Part shown: piece after piece, positions 7,616 to 16,542 of the stretch
Layout: each line of letters starts with the position of its first letter
Position numbering within the stretch: the stretch's first letter is position 1
DNA from: Pseudomonadota bacterium
GTDB taxonomy: Bacteria; Pseudomonadota; Gammaproteobacteria; Burkholderiales; Ferrovaceae
Assembly (NCBI GenBank): GCA_021850135.1
Contig: JAJZRV010000009.1
Location: forward strand, 1 to 44,567
Length of the DNA stretch: 44,567 nucleotides
Direction: 5' to 3'
Position numbers and translations under genes: made by a program
The notes under the pieces: generated by a model
What the model was told of the DNA's origin: nothing
Database searches by the model: none
What the model saw: only the letters and a program-made list of their open reading frames with translations

Positions 7616-9757
7616 ATGGCCTCAACCCTGGACCGTCGCGAATTCCTGAAGCTGGTCAGCCTGGCCGGTGGCGGCTTTGCGCTGGGTTATTTCGATGTGG
7701 GCGTGGCGGCGCAGTCGCCCCTGAAATTTGCGCCCAACCCCTGGATCCGGCTGGAACCCTCAGGGGTCGTCACGCTCCTGGTGGATAAATCCGAGATGGG
7801 GCAGGGGGTCATGACGGCCTTGCCCATGATCCTGGCAGAAGAAATGGATGCGGACTGGGCCGCGATCCGGGTGGAGTTTGCTCCGGCAGCGCCCGAATAC
7901 GCGCATCCCTGGTTTCATACGCAGGCCACCGGCGGCTCCACTTCCGTGCGCGCCATGTGGCAACCGCTGCGCCATGCCGGCGCCACCGCGAGACAGATGC
8001 TGCGGATGGCCGCTGCAACGGCCTGGAAGGTGCCCCTGGAACAGGTCAAGACCAGCAAGGGCATCCTCAGCGCCGGGTTGCACCAGGTGCCCTACGGCGC
8101 CATGGTCACGGCAGCTTCGCGCCTGCCCGTGCCCCAGGCGGTGCCGCTCAAGGATCCCAGGACCTTCCAGCTGATCGGCAAGCCCATCCACCGCCTGGAC
8201 AGTACCGCCAAGGCGACGGGGGCGGCGCGATTTGGCATGGACATGCGCATGCCCGGCCTGCTCACGGCGGTGGTTGCCCGCGCGCCCGTGGTGGGGGCCA
8301 AAGTGCTTCGGTACGATGCCAGCGCCGCGCTCAGGCTTCCCGGCGTGCGGTTTGTGGAACGGGTGGAAACACCCACCAGCGTGGGGATCGCGGTTCTCGC
8401 TGAAACGACCTGGCAGGCCATGAAGGGCAGGGAGGCACTCAACGTCGAATGGGACCGCCCCGCCCAACCGCCGCCCGATACGGCGCAACTGCGCCGGGAC
8501 ATGACCCAGCGGGCAGCTTCGGGAGAGGGGGCGCTGACCGCAGTCGAACGCAAGGCACCGGACGCGGCGCAACCCGTACAAACGCTGCGCTCCGTCTACG
8601 AAGTCCCCTACCTGGCCCATGCCCCCATGGAACCCATGAACTGCACGGCGTGGGTGCGGCCGGATGAGGCCGAAATCTGGGTGGGGACCCAGGCGCAGGG
8701 GCCCAACCAGGCCATTGCGGCCCGGATCACGGGGCTTGCCCCGGAAAAAATCAGGATTCACACCCAGTTTCTGGGTGGCGGATTCGGGCGGCGTTTTGCG
8801 CCCGACTTCGTGATCGAAGCGGTTTCCCTCTCCAAGGCCGTCCAGTCGCCTGTCAAGGTGGTCTATACCCGCGAGGACGACATGCATGCCGCGTACTACC
8901 GGCCCATGGCCGTATGCGCGCTCCAAGCCGGTCTGGACAGCCAGGGTCGGCCGGTGCATTGGCACGGTGCCACCGTGGCGGACTCCATTGCGGAGGGTAC
9001 GGGTTTTGAAGCCGCGCTCATCAAGAATGGCATTGACCAGTCCGCGGTGGAGGGACTCGCTGACATTGCCTACGACATTCCGCAGTTCAAGGTGGACTGG
9101 ATCCGGTACCACCCCGGTGTTCGGGTGTGGTTCTGGCGTTCCGTCGGGCATACCCAGAACTCGTTTTTTGCAGAGAGCTTCATGGACGAACTGGCCCATG
9201 CGGCAGGCAAGGATCCGTTTGAGTACCGGCACGCCTTGCTGGAAAAGTCGCCGCGTCATCGTGCCGTGCTCGAACTTGCCGCGAAAGAGGCACAGTGGGG
9301 GCAGCCCCTGCCCGCAGGCCGCGCGCGGGGCATCGCCCTGGTGGAATCCTTCGGCAGCATCGTCGCCGAAGTGGCCGAGGTCTCGCTGCAGGCGGGCAGG
9401 CCGAGGGTTCACCGGGTGACCATCGCCGCGGATGTCGGCACCGTGATCAATCCGGACACGGTGGCCGCCCAGATGGAAGGCGCGATGGTCTTCGGGCTGA
9501 CCGCGGCGCTTTACGGGCAGATCACCCTGGATGCAGGCCGGCCCAACCAATCCAATTTCAACGATTACCCCCTGCTGCGTCTCGACGAGATGCCTGCCGT
9601 GTCGGTTCACCTGGTGCCGTCGGGCGAAGCCCCCGGCGGCGTGGGCGAACCGGGCACGCCGCCGATCGCCCCGGCGCTGTGCAATGCCCTGTTTGCCCTG
9701 ACGGGGCAGCGGGCGTACCGCCTGCCGCTGTCTGAACACGTTTTCTCCGGAGCCTGA
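7616..9757 (+). CDS. Molybdopterin-binding large subunit, isoquinoline 1-oxidoreductase beta-like (xanthine oxidase family)
   Basis: A 713-residue large subunit of the aldehyde oxidase/xanthine dehydrogenase family, of the IorB type with duplicated N-terminal domain. The N-terminus carries a twin-arginine signal (DRREFLKLVSLAGGG, residues 6-20), predicting export of the folded cofactor-loaded enzyme. Visible molybdopterin motifs are FLGGGFGRRF and the C-terminal GEPGTPPIAPAL with the presumed catalytic Glu. IorB enzymes normally work with a roughly 150-residue 2Fe-2S alpha subunit and often a cytochrome c; neither is adjacent. The neighbours are a beta-hydroxyacid dehydrogenase (3 nt upstream) and panB (6 nt downstream). 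Substrate unknown. Confidence 0.85.
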   Translation: MASTLDRREFLKLVSLAGGGFALGYFDVGVAAQSPLKFAPNPWIRLEPSGVVTLLVDKSEMGQGVMTALPMILAEEMDADWAAIRVEFAPAAPEYAHPWFHTQATGGSTSVRAMWQPLRHAGATARQMLRMAAATAWKVPLEQVKTSKGILSAGLHQVPYGAMVTAASRLPVPQAVPLKDPRTFQLIGKPIHRLDSTAKATGAARFGMDMRMPGLLTAVVARAPVVGAKVLRYDASAALRLPGVRFVERVETPTSVGIAVLAETTWQAMKGREALNVEWDRPAQPPPDTAQLRRDMTQRAASGEGALTAVERKAPDAAQPVQTLRSVYEVPYLAHAPMEPMNCTAWVRPDEAEIWVGTQAQGPNQAIAARITGLAPEKIRIHTQFLGGGFGRRFAPDFVIEAVSLSKAVQSPVKVVYTREDDMHAAYYRPMAVCALQAGLDSQGRPVHWHGATVADSIAEGTGFEAALIKNGIDQSAVEGLADIAYDIPQFKVDWIRYHPGVRVWFWRSVGHTQNSFFAESFMDELAHAAGKDPFEYRHALLEKSPRHRAVLELAAKEAQWGQPLPAGRARGIALVESFGSIVAEVAEVSLQAGRPRVHRVTIAADVGTVINPDTVAAQMEGAMVFGLTAALYGQITLDAGRPNQSNFNDYPLLRLDEMPAVSVHLVPSGEAPGGVGEPGTPPIAPALCNALFALTGQRAYRLPLSEHVFSGA

Positions 9758-9763
9758 TGCACC

Positions 9764-10561
9764 ATGCGTAAATCCGTCATTGATCTGTATGCCATGCATG
9801 CGCGGGGCGAAAAAATCGCCATGCTGACCTGCTACGACTCGAGTTTTGCCCGCGTGCTGGAAAACGCCGGCGTGGACGTGCTGCTGGTGGGCGATTCGCT
9901 GGGGATGGTGGTGCAGGGCCACGACTCCCCACTGCCGGTGAGCGTCAGCGACGTGGCCTACCACACGGCCTGCGTTGCGCGCGGTTCCAAATCGGTCTTC
10001 ATCCTGGCGGACATGCCCTTTGGCAGTTCGCAGATCACGCCGCAGGAAACTTTCCGCAACGCCACCGAGCTGATGCGTGCCGGCGCCCAGATGGTCAAGA
10101 TCGAGGGCGGCAGGGAAATGGTGCCGACGGTGGAGTTTTTGGTGAGCCGCGGCATTCCGGTATGCGCCCATGTAGGGCTGACCCCGCAATCGGTGCACCA
10201 GGTGGGCGGATTCAAGGTGCAGGGCCGGGACACGGCAGGCGCCGAACGCATCATCGAAGACGCCAAGGCGCTGGAGGCGGCAGGGGCAAGCATCCTGCTG
10301 ATGGAGGCCATTCCGAGGACGCTTGCGGATCGCCTGTGCGACGCGGTGACCATTCCCACCATCGGCATCGGTGCGAGCCCCCGTTGCAGCGGCCAGGTGC
10401 TGGTAATCTACGACATGCTGGGGTTGGGGGCCTATATTCCCCCGCGCTTCGTGCGACCATTCATCAAGGAGACCGGTTCCATCGAGGAGGCGGTCAAGCT
10501 GTATGTTGCCGAAGTCAAGGCAGGGCGGTTTCCCGGACCCGAACACTGCTATAGCTCATGA
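9764..10561 (+). CDS. panB: 3-methyl-2-oxobutanoate hydroxymethyltransferase
   Basis: First committed step of pantothenate synthesis: transfers a hydroxymethyl group from methylenetetrahydrofolate to 2-oxoisovalerate, giving ketopantoate. The 265-residue TIM barrel shows KIAMLTCYDSSFA, VGDSLGMVVQGHDS, ADMPFGS, KIEGG and HVGLTPQSVHQVGGF. panC does not follow; instead an outer-membrane efflux gene overlaps by ATGA. panD lies 26 kb away on the other strand, so the pathway genes are dispersed. Confidence 0.95.
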   Translation: MRKSVIDLYAMHARGEKIAMLTCYDSSFARVLENAGVDVLLVGDSLGMVVQGHDSPLPVSVSDVAYHTACVARGSKSVFILADMPFGSSQITPQETFRNATELMRAGAQMVKIEGGREMVPTVEFLVSRGIPVCAHVGLTPQSVHQVGGFKVQGRDTAGAERIIEDAKALEAAGASILLMEAIPRTLADRLCDAVTIPTIGIGASPRCSGQVLVIYDMLGLGAYIPPRFVRPFIKETGSIEEAVKLYVAEVKAGRFPGPEHCYSS

Positions 10562-11904
10562 GGGTCCACGCGTTTGCCAGGGGCGTGGTGATGGTGGCGA
10601 CGCTGGCCTGCATCGTCGCATCAGCCGCACCGGATTCCACATCGGGCAGCGCTGCCCCGGAAACCCTGCGTCTGTCCCTGCGCCAGGCCAAGGCCATGGC
10701 CGTGGAACGTCAGGTGGCCGTGCTGAGTGCGCGCGAACAGACCGTGGAGAGCATGGCGCGTTCGGACGAAGCGCTGGCAAGCTTTCGCCCGTCCGTGGAT
10801 TTCAAGACCTACCAGACGCGCCAGACCGAAAACCTGATGGCCATGGGGCTCAACCTGCCCGGCTTTCCCACCCTGATCGGTCCCTTCGACACCTTCGATG
10901 CGCGCGTGCGCTTTACGCAGCGGATCTTCGATCTCGCCCGGCTGCGCGAACTCGATGCGTCCCGGCATGCCGTGGATGCCGCCCGCCTGCGAGCCGACGC
11001 CACGGCGCAGCAAATGGCGGGTGCGGCAGCACTGGCCTATGTGGAATCCCAACGGGCCCAGCAGGCGGTCACGGCGGCACTGGCCAATCATGCGCTGTCG
11101 CAAAACCTGTTGCAGCTGGCCCGCGATCAGCAGTCGGCAGGGCTGGCCACCGGCGTGGATGTGGTTCGGGCGCAGACGGTACACGCGCGCAATACGTTGT
11201 TGTTGCGCCAGGCGCGCAGCAGCGCGAGCGAAGCGGATACGCGCCTGCACCGCGCATTGGGGCTGGGCATGTCGGTTGCCCTGGAGCTGACCGATCCGCT
11301 CCAGAACGATGCGATGCCGGTACCCGCGCTACCCGCGGCCATCGACACCGCCCTGCACAAGCGGCCTGAACTCCAGGCGCTGGAACAGGTGGTGACGCAG
11401 CGGGATACCGAGCGCAAGGCTGCAAATGCTGCCAGCTATCCTGCGCTGAGCGTGGGCGGCGATATCGGGCCGAGCGGGGTGACCCCGGCCCATAACGACT
11501 ACCGCACCTACAGTTTCGGGGTCCAGCTGACCATGCCCCTGATGGAGGGCGGGGCCATCACCGCGCGTGAGGATGCCGCCGCAAGCCGTATGCGTCAGGC
11601 GGAACTGCAGCTGCGCGACACCATGCAGCAGGTGGAAGAGGACGTCCGTCTCGCGGTCATCGCCATCGAAACCAGCGCCGACCAGATTGCCACCGCCGAA
11701 ATCAGCCTGACCTTGGCGGAGCGTCTGCTCGACCAGGCGCGCGACCGCTTCAGGAACGGCGTGGCGGACAATCTGGAGGTGGTGGATGCCCAGGCCACGC
11801 TTGCCAGTGCGCGCAGCGCCCGGATCGATGCCCTGGCCGCACACCAGATGGCCTTCATCAATTACGAGATGGCAGTGGGCCGTCTGGAATATGGTCAACC
11901 CTGA
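10558..11904 (+). CDS. TolC-family outer-membrane efflux channel
   Basis: Outer-membrane channel of a tripartite exporter, 448 residues, with a signal peptide (about 1-22). The two long OEP-type repeats are rich in Ala, Gln, Arg and Leu and predicted to be coiled coil, for example LRQAKAMAVERQVAVLSAR and the matching region around ASRMRQAELQLRDTMQQVE. The start overlaps the panB stop as ATGA. emrA- and emrB-type genes follow directly, so the three make one drug-efflux unit. The substrate is not predictable. Confidence 0.88.
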   Translation: MRVHAFARGVVMVATLACIVASAAPDSTSGSAAPETLRLSLRQAKAMAVERQVAVLSAREQTVESMARSDEALASFRPSVDFKTYQTRQTENLMAMGLNLPGFPTLIGPFDTFDARVRFTQRIFDLARLRELDASRHAVDAARLRADATAQQMAGAAALAYVESQRAQQAVTAALANHALSQNLLQLARDQQSAGLATGVDVVRAQTVHARNTLLLRQARSSASEADTRLHRALGLGMSVALELTDPLQNDAMPVPALPAAIDTALHKRPELQALEQVVTQRDTERKAANAASYPALSVGGDIGPSGVTPAHNDYRTYSFGVQLTMPLMEGGAITAREDAAASRMRQAELQLRDTMQQVEEDVRLAVIAIETSADQIATAEISLTLAERLLDQARDRFRNGVADNLEVVDAQATLASARSARIDALAAHQMAFINYEMAVGRLEYGQP

Positions 11905-11921
11905 GATTTTGGAGCACGCGC

Positions 11922-13112
11922 ATGAGTGACAGTGTTGCACCGACACTAACGCCGACGTCCGCCGCACCCGCTGCGCCGTCCGGGCGCCCCTGGATTCGCA
12001 AGGCAGCCCTGGCAGCCGCAGGAGCGGTGTTGCTGGCCTTTCTGGGGCTCTGGTTCGTCACGCGCAACCAGGAATCCACCGATGATGCCTTCATCGAGTC
12101 CAACGTGGTCCAGATCAGTCCCCACGTCGGCGGTTACGTGACGCGGGTCCTCGTCAACGATAACCAGTGGGTCAAGGCCGGCGATGTGCTGGCGGAGATC
12201 GATGCACGCGATTACGAGCTTCGCGTCAGGCAGGCCGAGGCTAACCTCGCTGCCACGGAGGCGCGTCACGGCGCGGCCCAGCAGGACCTGTCCGTGGTGA
12301 CCACCACCAGCAAGGCGCAGATTGAACAGGCCCGGAGTGCACTGGAAGCCGCGCGGGCCAGCAGTGCCCAGGCCACGGCGCAAGCCGCTGCAGCGGAAGC
12401 CCAGGCCCAGCTGACCCATGCCGACCTGCAGCGCTACGACGCCTTGTACAGGAAGGACGAAATCTCCAGGCAGCGCCTGGACCAGGCCAGCACGGCTGAA
12501 CGTGCCGCGCAGGCTCAATGGGAGGCCGCAAAACGCGGTGCGGCGGCAGCCGCGGCCCAGGTGGCCCAGGCCGAAGGCCGGCTTGCCGAAGCGCACTCGG
12601 GCCCGCGCCAGGTGGCCCTGAAGCGTGAGCAGGCGGCCAGTGGGCATGCCTCGGTGGAGGAGGCCCGCGCGGCCCTGGAGCAGGCAAAACTGGATTTGTC
12701 CTACACCCGATTGGTTGCGCCGGTGGACGGTCGGGTGACGCGCAAATCGTTTTATCAGGGACAGCTGATTCAGCCCGGGCCGGCGATCATGGCCATCGTG
12801 TATGGCAATCCCTGGGTCGTTGCCAACTTCAAGGAAACCCAGTTGCGTCGGATGCGCCCGGGGCAATCGGTGGAAGTGACCGTGGATGCCTACCCCGGCC
12901 GGGTTTACAAGGGGCACGTGGACAGCCTGCAGGCCGGGACGGGTGCCCGCTTCAGCCTGCTCCCCCCCGAAAATGCCAGCGGCAACTACGTCAAGGTCGT
13001 CCAGCGCGTGCCGGTCAAAATCGTGTTCGACGAAAAAGCGGAAGACCTGCTGCGCCTGTCGCCCGGGATGTCGGTGGAACCCAAAGTCCTGCTGACGGAC
13101 AAGGCCCCCTAG
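11922..13112 (+). CDS. emrA: HlyD/EmrA-type membrane fusion protein
   Basis: Periplasmic adaptor linking the inner-membrane pump to the TolC-like channel; 396 residues. One N-terminal transmembrane helix (about 27-45) is followed by the split lipoyl half-motif QISPHVGGYVTRVLVNDNQWVKAG. Next come a long Ala/Gln/Arg-rich coiled coil (about 105-245), the second lipoyl half LVAPVDGRVTRK and a beta-barrel with NPWVVANFKETQL. These marks are typical of EmrA rather than AcrA, which is a lipoprotein. It sits 17 nt after the channel gene and 4 nt before emrB. Confidence 0.9.
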   Translation: MSDSVAPTLTPTSAAPAAPSGRPWIRKAALAAAGAVLLAFLGLWFVTRNQESTDDAFIESNVVQISPHVGGYVTRVLVNDNQWVKAGDVLAEIDARDYELRVRQAEANLAATEARHGAAQQDLSVVTTTSKAQIEQARSALEAARASSAQATAQAAAAEAQAQLTHADLQRYDALYRKDEISRQRLDQASTAERAAQAQWEAAKRGAAAAAAQVAQAEGRLAEAHSGPRQVALKREQAASGHASVEEARAALEQAKLDLSYTRLVAPVDGRVTRKSFYQGQLIQPGPAIMAIVYGNPWVVANFKETQLRRMRPGQSVEVTVDAYPGRVYKGHVDSLQAGTGARFSLLPPENASGNYVKVVQRVPVKIVFDEKAEDLLRLSPGMSVEPKVLLTDKAP

Positions 13113-13116
13113 CCGC

Positions 13117-14706
13117 ATGAGCGCCTTGGCGAGCAGCGTCATGCAACCTCGCGACCAGAACGGCGTGGCGCTCAATCCCTGGTTCATCGCCATTACGGTG
13201 GCCCTGACCACCTTCATGGAAGTGCTGGACATTTCCATTGCCAACGTCTCGCTGCGGCATATTGCGGGGGATCTTTCCGCCGGTCAGGACGAATCCACCT
13301 GGGTGCTGACTTCCTATCTCGTCGCCAATGCCATCGTGCTGCCCATCAGCGGCTGGCTTTCCAGCCTGATGGGACGACGGCGCTTTTACATGCTGTGCGT
13401 GGCGCTGTTTACCGCCAGTTCGCTGCTGTGCGGCCTCGCGCCCAACCTGCCCATGCTGATCCTGTTCCGCACGCTGCAGGGAATCGGGGGAGGGGGCCTG
13501 CAACCCTGCTCCCAGGCAATCCTGGCGGACACCTTTCCGCCGGCCAAGCGTGGCATGGCTTTTGCCGTCTATGGCATCACCACGGTCCTGGCACCCGCCA
13601 TCGGACCCACCATCGGGGGGTGGATCACCGACACCTTCACCTGGCGCTGGATTTTTCTCATCAATGTGCCGGTGGGGGTGCTCTCGCTCTATCTCACCAC
13701 GCGCCTGGTGTTCGATCCACCGCACTTTGCCGAGCAGCGAACGGCATTGCTGGCGCGCGGTTTCAAGATCGACTACATCGGTTTTGCCCTGCTCTCCCTC
13801 GGCTTTGGTTGCCTGCAGATCGTTCTGGACAAGGGGCAACAGGAAGACTGGTTCGATTCGCACTTCATCGTCATGATGGCCGCCATTTCCGGAGTGGCCC
13901 TGCTGGCGCTGCCGTTCTGGGAGCTGCGGCAACGCGACCCGATGGTGGACGTGCGCCTGCTGCGGCAGCGCAATTTCCTGATCAGCAACATGCTGATCTT
14001 CATGCTGGGCTTCATCCTTTTTGGCAGCACCGTGCTGCTGCCCTTGTTCGTGCAGACGCTGATGGGCTATTCCGCCACCCAGGCCGGCATGGTGCTCTCG
14101 CCGGGCGGGCTTGCAGTGCTGTGCTTCATGCCCCTCATCGGGATGATGGTCAACCGCGTGGACGTGCGGCACATGATCACTTTTGGCATCCTGAGCAACG
14201 CGCTGGCGCTGTACCTCATGTCCCATCTGGATTTGCAGGCAGACTACTGGTCCATGGCCTCGCTGCGCATCCTGCAGGGCATCGGATTGGGGTTCCTGTT
14301 CATTCCCATCAATACGGCGGCGTTTGCCGACATGCCCATGGTGAAGAGCAGCAATGCTTCGGCCATCATCAACCTGTCGCGCAATCTGGGCGGCAGCTTC
14401 GGCATTTCCCTGGTGCAGACCTGGCTGACCCAGGGCAGCCAGCGCCATCAGGCCACCCTGGTGACGCACGTGGATGCGTATTCTGTGCAGACGCAGCAGA
14501 CGCTGCAGGATCTCACCCAGACCATCTCGGCCCAGGGCACGCCGGTGGGCGATGCCCTGCTCAAGGCCCAGGCCACTCTCTATGCCTACGTGCAGCAGCA
14601 GGCCTCGCTGCTGTCCTTCCTGGACAATTTCCGGCTGTTGTCCGCCCTGTTCGTCGTCTTCATTCCCCTGGTGTATCTGATGAAGCGCTCGGTGAGGCAT
14701 TCGTAG
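13117..14706 (+). CDS. emrB: DHA2-family (14-TMS) MFS drug exporter, EmrB type
   Basis: Proton-driven multidrug exporter of the inner membrane; 529 residues with about 14 hydrophobic segments. Signature segments are MEVLDISIANVSLRHIAG in helix 1, the motif A-like loop GWLSSLMGRRRF, and LFRTLQGIGGGGLQPC. It partners the adjacent EmrA-type adaptor and TolC-type channel. Its 3' end overlaps the convergent oxyR gene by 47 bp, an arrangement that allows antisense interference between the two transcripts. Confidence 0.92.
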   Translation: MSALASSVMQPRDQNGVALNPWFIAITVALTTFMEVLDISIANVSLRHIAGDLSAGQDESTWVLTSYLVANAIVLPISGWLSSLMGRRRFYMLCVALFTASSLLCGLAPNLPMLILFRTLQGIGGGGLQPCSQAILADTFPPAKRGMAFAVYGITTVLAPAIGPTIGGWITDTFTWRWIFLINVPVGVLSLYLTTRLVFDPPHFAEQRTALLARGFKIDYIGFALLSLGFGCLQIVLDKGQQEDWFDSHFIVMMAAISGVALLALPFWELRQRDPMVDVRLLRQRNFLISNMLIFMLGFILFGSTVLLPLFVQTLMGYSATQAGMVLSPGGLAVLCFMPLIGMMVNRVDVRHMITFGILSNALALYLMSHLDLQADYWSMASLRILQGIGLGFLFIPINTAAFADMPMVKSSNASAIINLSRNLGGSFGISLVQTWLTQGSQRHQATLVTHVDAYSVQTQQTLQDLTQTISAQGTPVGDALLKAQATLYAYVQQQASLLSFLDNFRLLSALFVVFIPLVYLMKRSVRHS

Positions 14707-15616
14707 CCTTTTCCTCGATGGGGGTGATGCCCCGCAGTTTCAGGCGAGCCACGCCAGCCCGGATCACCTGCAGCACTTCAGGCCTGGAAAAGCTTTTGCG
14801 CCAGGCCATGCCGATGTGCCGCACCGGGCGGGGCGCCCTGAAAGGGATGATGTCGAGCAGCGCACTGCGATACTTGGCGCTGTTGGCGCTGGCCGGAAGT
14901 ACGGTAATGCCCATGCCTGAGGCCACCATGTTGCGCAACGTCTCGAGGCTGTTGCCCTGCTGTACCACGGCATGCCGGGCGCCCAGTTCCGGACAGGTCT
15001 CCACCACCTGCGTGCTGAAGCAATGCACGGAAGGCAGCAGCAAGACCTGTTCCTCGCCCAGTTCGGGAGAGCTGATGGACGCGCGGCCGGACCAGCGGTG
15101 GCCCTTGGGCACCACCACCTCGAAATATTCTGTGTAGAGCGGCTGCGTGAGGATGCCCGGCGAGGAGAAGGGCAGGGCAACCAGGGCAACGTCCAGTGCG
15201 CCGTTGCGCAGCTGCGTCTCCAGGTGTTCCGTGGTGTTTTCTTCCACCACCAGGGGCATTTCCGGCGCGCTGCGGTGAAGCTGCGCGATCAGGTCCGGCA
15301 GGAGGTAGGGGCCCACGGTATGGATGGCGCCCAGTTTGAGCGGACCGACCAGCGGGTTTTTTCCCTGACGCGCCAGAAGCTTGATCTGTTCCACTTCTTC
15401 CAGCACCAGGGCGGCTTTCTCCACCACCCGTTGACCCACGGGGGTGACGCTCACCTCCGAACGCGTGCGTTCAAACAGGCGTACCCCCAACTCCTCCTCA
15501 AGTTTCAGCACTGCGGTGGACAGGGCAGGCTGGCTGACGAAGCATTTTTCAGCTGCGCGCCTGAAGTTTTTTGTGTGTGCCACGGCAACGATATAACGTA
15601 ATTCATTGATATTCAT
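14660..15616 (-). CDS. oxyR: OxyR-type hydrogen peroxide-sensing LysR regulator
   Basis: LysR-type transcription factor of 318 residues. The N-terminal winged helix contains NFRRAAEKCFVSQPALSTAVLKLEEELGV. The redox pair is visible in VHCFSTQVVETC at residues 199 and 208, the same positions and spacing (C-x8-C) as the disulfide-forming cysteines of E. coli OxyR, and it is followed by NSLETLRNMVASGMGITVLP, also OxyR-like. The C-terminus has an extra tail rich in Ser, Ala and Thr. The gene diverges from the peroxiredoxin-glutaredoxin gene across 145 bp. Identification rests on the cysteine pair and context together. Confidence 0.88.
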   Translation of the reverse strand: MNINELRYIVAVAHTKNFRRAAEKCFVSQPALSTAVLKLEEELGVRLFERTRSEVSVTPVGQRVVEKAALVLEEVEQIKLLARQGKNPLVGPLKLGAIHTVGPYLLPDLIAQLHRSAPEMPLVVEENTTEHLETQLRNGALDVALVALPFSSPGILTQPLYTEYFEVVVPKGHRWSGRASISSPELGEEQVLLLPSVHCFSTQVVETCPELGARHAVVQQGNSLETLRNMVASGMGITVLPASANSAKYRSALLDIIPFRAPRPVRHIGMAWRKSFSRPEVLQVIRAGVARLKLRGITPIEEKATNASPSASSDTPGE

Positions 15617-15638
15617 TGAAAACCTCTGCTGTACAACT

Positions 15639-15655
15639 GATAGCCATTGTATATC
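15639..15655. promoter_or_regulatory. Candidate OxyR-binding dyad in the oxyR/prx divergent promoter
   Basis: Imperfect dyad GATAG-N7-ATATC. Compared with the OxyR half-pair ATAG-N7-CTAT, seven of eight bases agree. A further 7-nt step upstream gives CTGT (15629-15632), three of four. The next downstream step does not match. The element lies 24-40 bp from the oxyR start and about 107 bp from the prx start, suited to autoregulation plus activation of the divergent gene. Possible prx promoter elements TTGCTT (15661-15666) and TATTTT (15683-15688) are weak. Confidence 0.45.
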
Positions 15656-15761
15656 GCGAATTGCTTAACAATCAATTAGACTTATTTTAGACAGAGTGTA
15701 AAGTGGGGCCATCGGCTGGAGATACCGGCTGGTCCCCTCAACCACTGAATGGAGCAGCGCC

Positions 15762-16511
15762 ATGTTTGAAAACCATGAAGGAAAACCCGTCCCCGAAGTC
15801 ACTTTCCGCATCCGCGAAAACGACGCGTGGAAAGACCTCACCACGACCGAACTGTTCAAGGGCAAGACCGTAGTCGTCTTCTCCCTGCCCGGCGCGTTTA
15901 CCCCGACCTGTTCGTCAACCCATTTGCCGCGCTACAACGAATTGGCACCGGCGTTCCTTGCCAATGGCGTGGATCGCATCCTGTGCGTTTCGGTCAACGA
16001 CACGTTCGTCATGAATGAGTGGGCCAAAGACCAGGAAGCCGGCAACATCACCATGATTCCCGATGGCAACGGCACCTTCACTGCGGGCATGAACATGCTG
16101 GTGGACAAGCAGGATCTGGGGTTTGGTCAACGCTCCTGGCGCTACTCCATGCTGGTCAGGGACGGCATCGTGGTCAGGCAGTTCATCGAACCCAACAAAC
16201 CGGGCGATCCCTTTGAGGTCTCGGATGCCGACACGATGCTGGCCTACATCAATCCCCATGCTCGCAAGCCCGACCAGGTGGCCATCCTGACGCGCGAAGG
16301 CTGCCCCCATTGCGCGCGAGCCAAGGCCCTGCTGAAGGCACAGGGTTACGACTACGCGGAGATTGCGCTGCCGCCCACCACCCGCACGCGCGTCGTCGGT
16401 GCCATCACGGGGCAGGGCACGGTTCCCCAGGTCTTCATCAACGGCGAGCATATCGGCGGTGCCGATGACCTGGAAGCCTGGGTGCAGTCGCGCACTGCCC
16501 AGGCTGCCTGA
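15762..16511 (+). CDS. Peroxiredoxin 5-glutaredoxin fusion (hybrid Prx-Grx)
   Basis: Reduces peroxides with glutathione as electron donor, both steps in one polypeptide. Residues 1-165 form a Prx5-type domain with the peroxidatic Cys50 in PGAFTPTCSSTHLPRY. Residues 170-249 form a glutaredoxin with CPHC (Cys181, Cys184), TVPQVFINGEHIGG and a conserved cis-Pro. Length (249) fits the Haemophilus and Neisseria hybrid enzymes. It diverges from oxyR, so peroxide induction is expected. A pyridine nucleotide-disulfide oxidoreductase follows after 31 nt and may supply reducing power. Confidence 0.95.
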   Translation: MFENHEGKPVPEVTFRIRENDAWKDLTTTELFKGKTVVVFSLPGAFTPTCSSTHLPRYNELAPAFLANGVDRILCVSVNDTFVMNEWAKDQEAGNITMIPDGNGTFTAGMNMLVDKQDLGFGQRSWRYSMLVRDGIVVRQFIEPNKPGDPFEVSDADTMLAYINPHARKPDQVAILTREGCPHCARAKALLKAQGYDYAEIALPPTTRTRVVGAITGQGTVPQVFINGEHIGGADDLEAWVQSRTAQAA

Positions 16512-16542
16512 ACCCCTTTAACGCATTGCAGGAGAGAACCCC

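Noticed and set aside
7760-10546. 928-codon minus-strand frame opposite the molybdenum hydroxylase and panB
   Set aside because: Antisense shadow. The plus-strand proteins are full length with family motifs, and the minus-strand product is low complexity in His, Gly and Arg.
13015-14700. 561-codon minus-strand frame opposite emrB
   Set aside because: Antisense shadow of a 14-helix transporter; Gln/His/Arg-rich composition and no recognisable fold.
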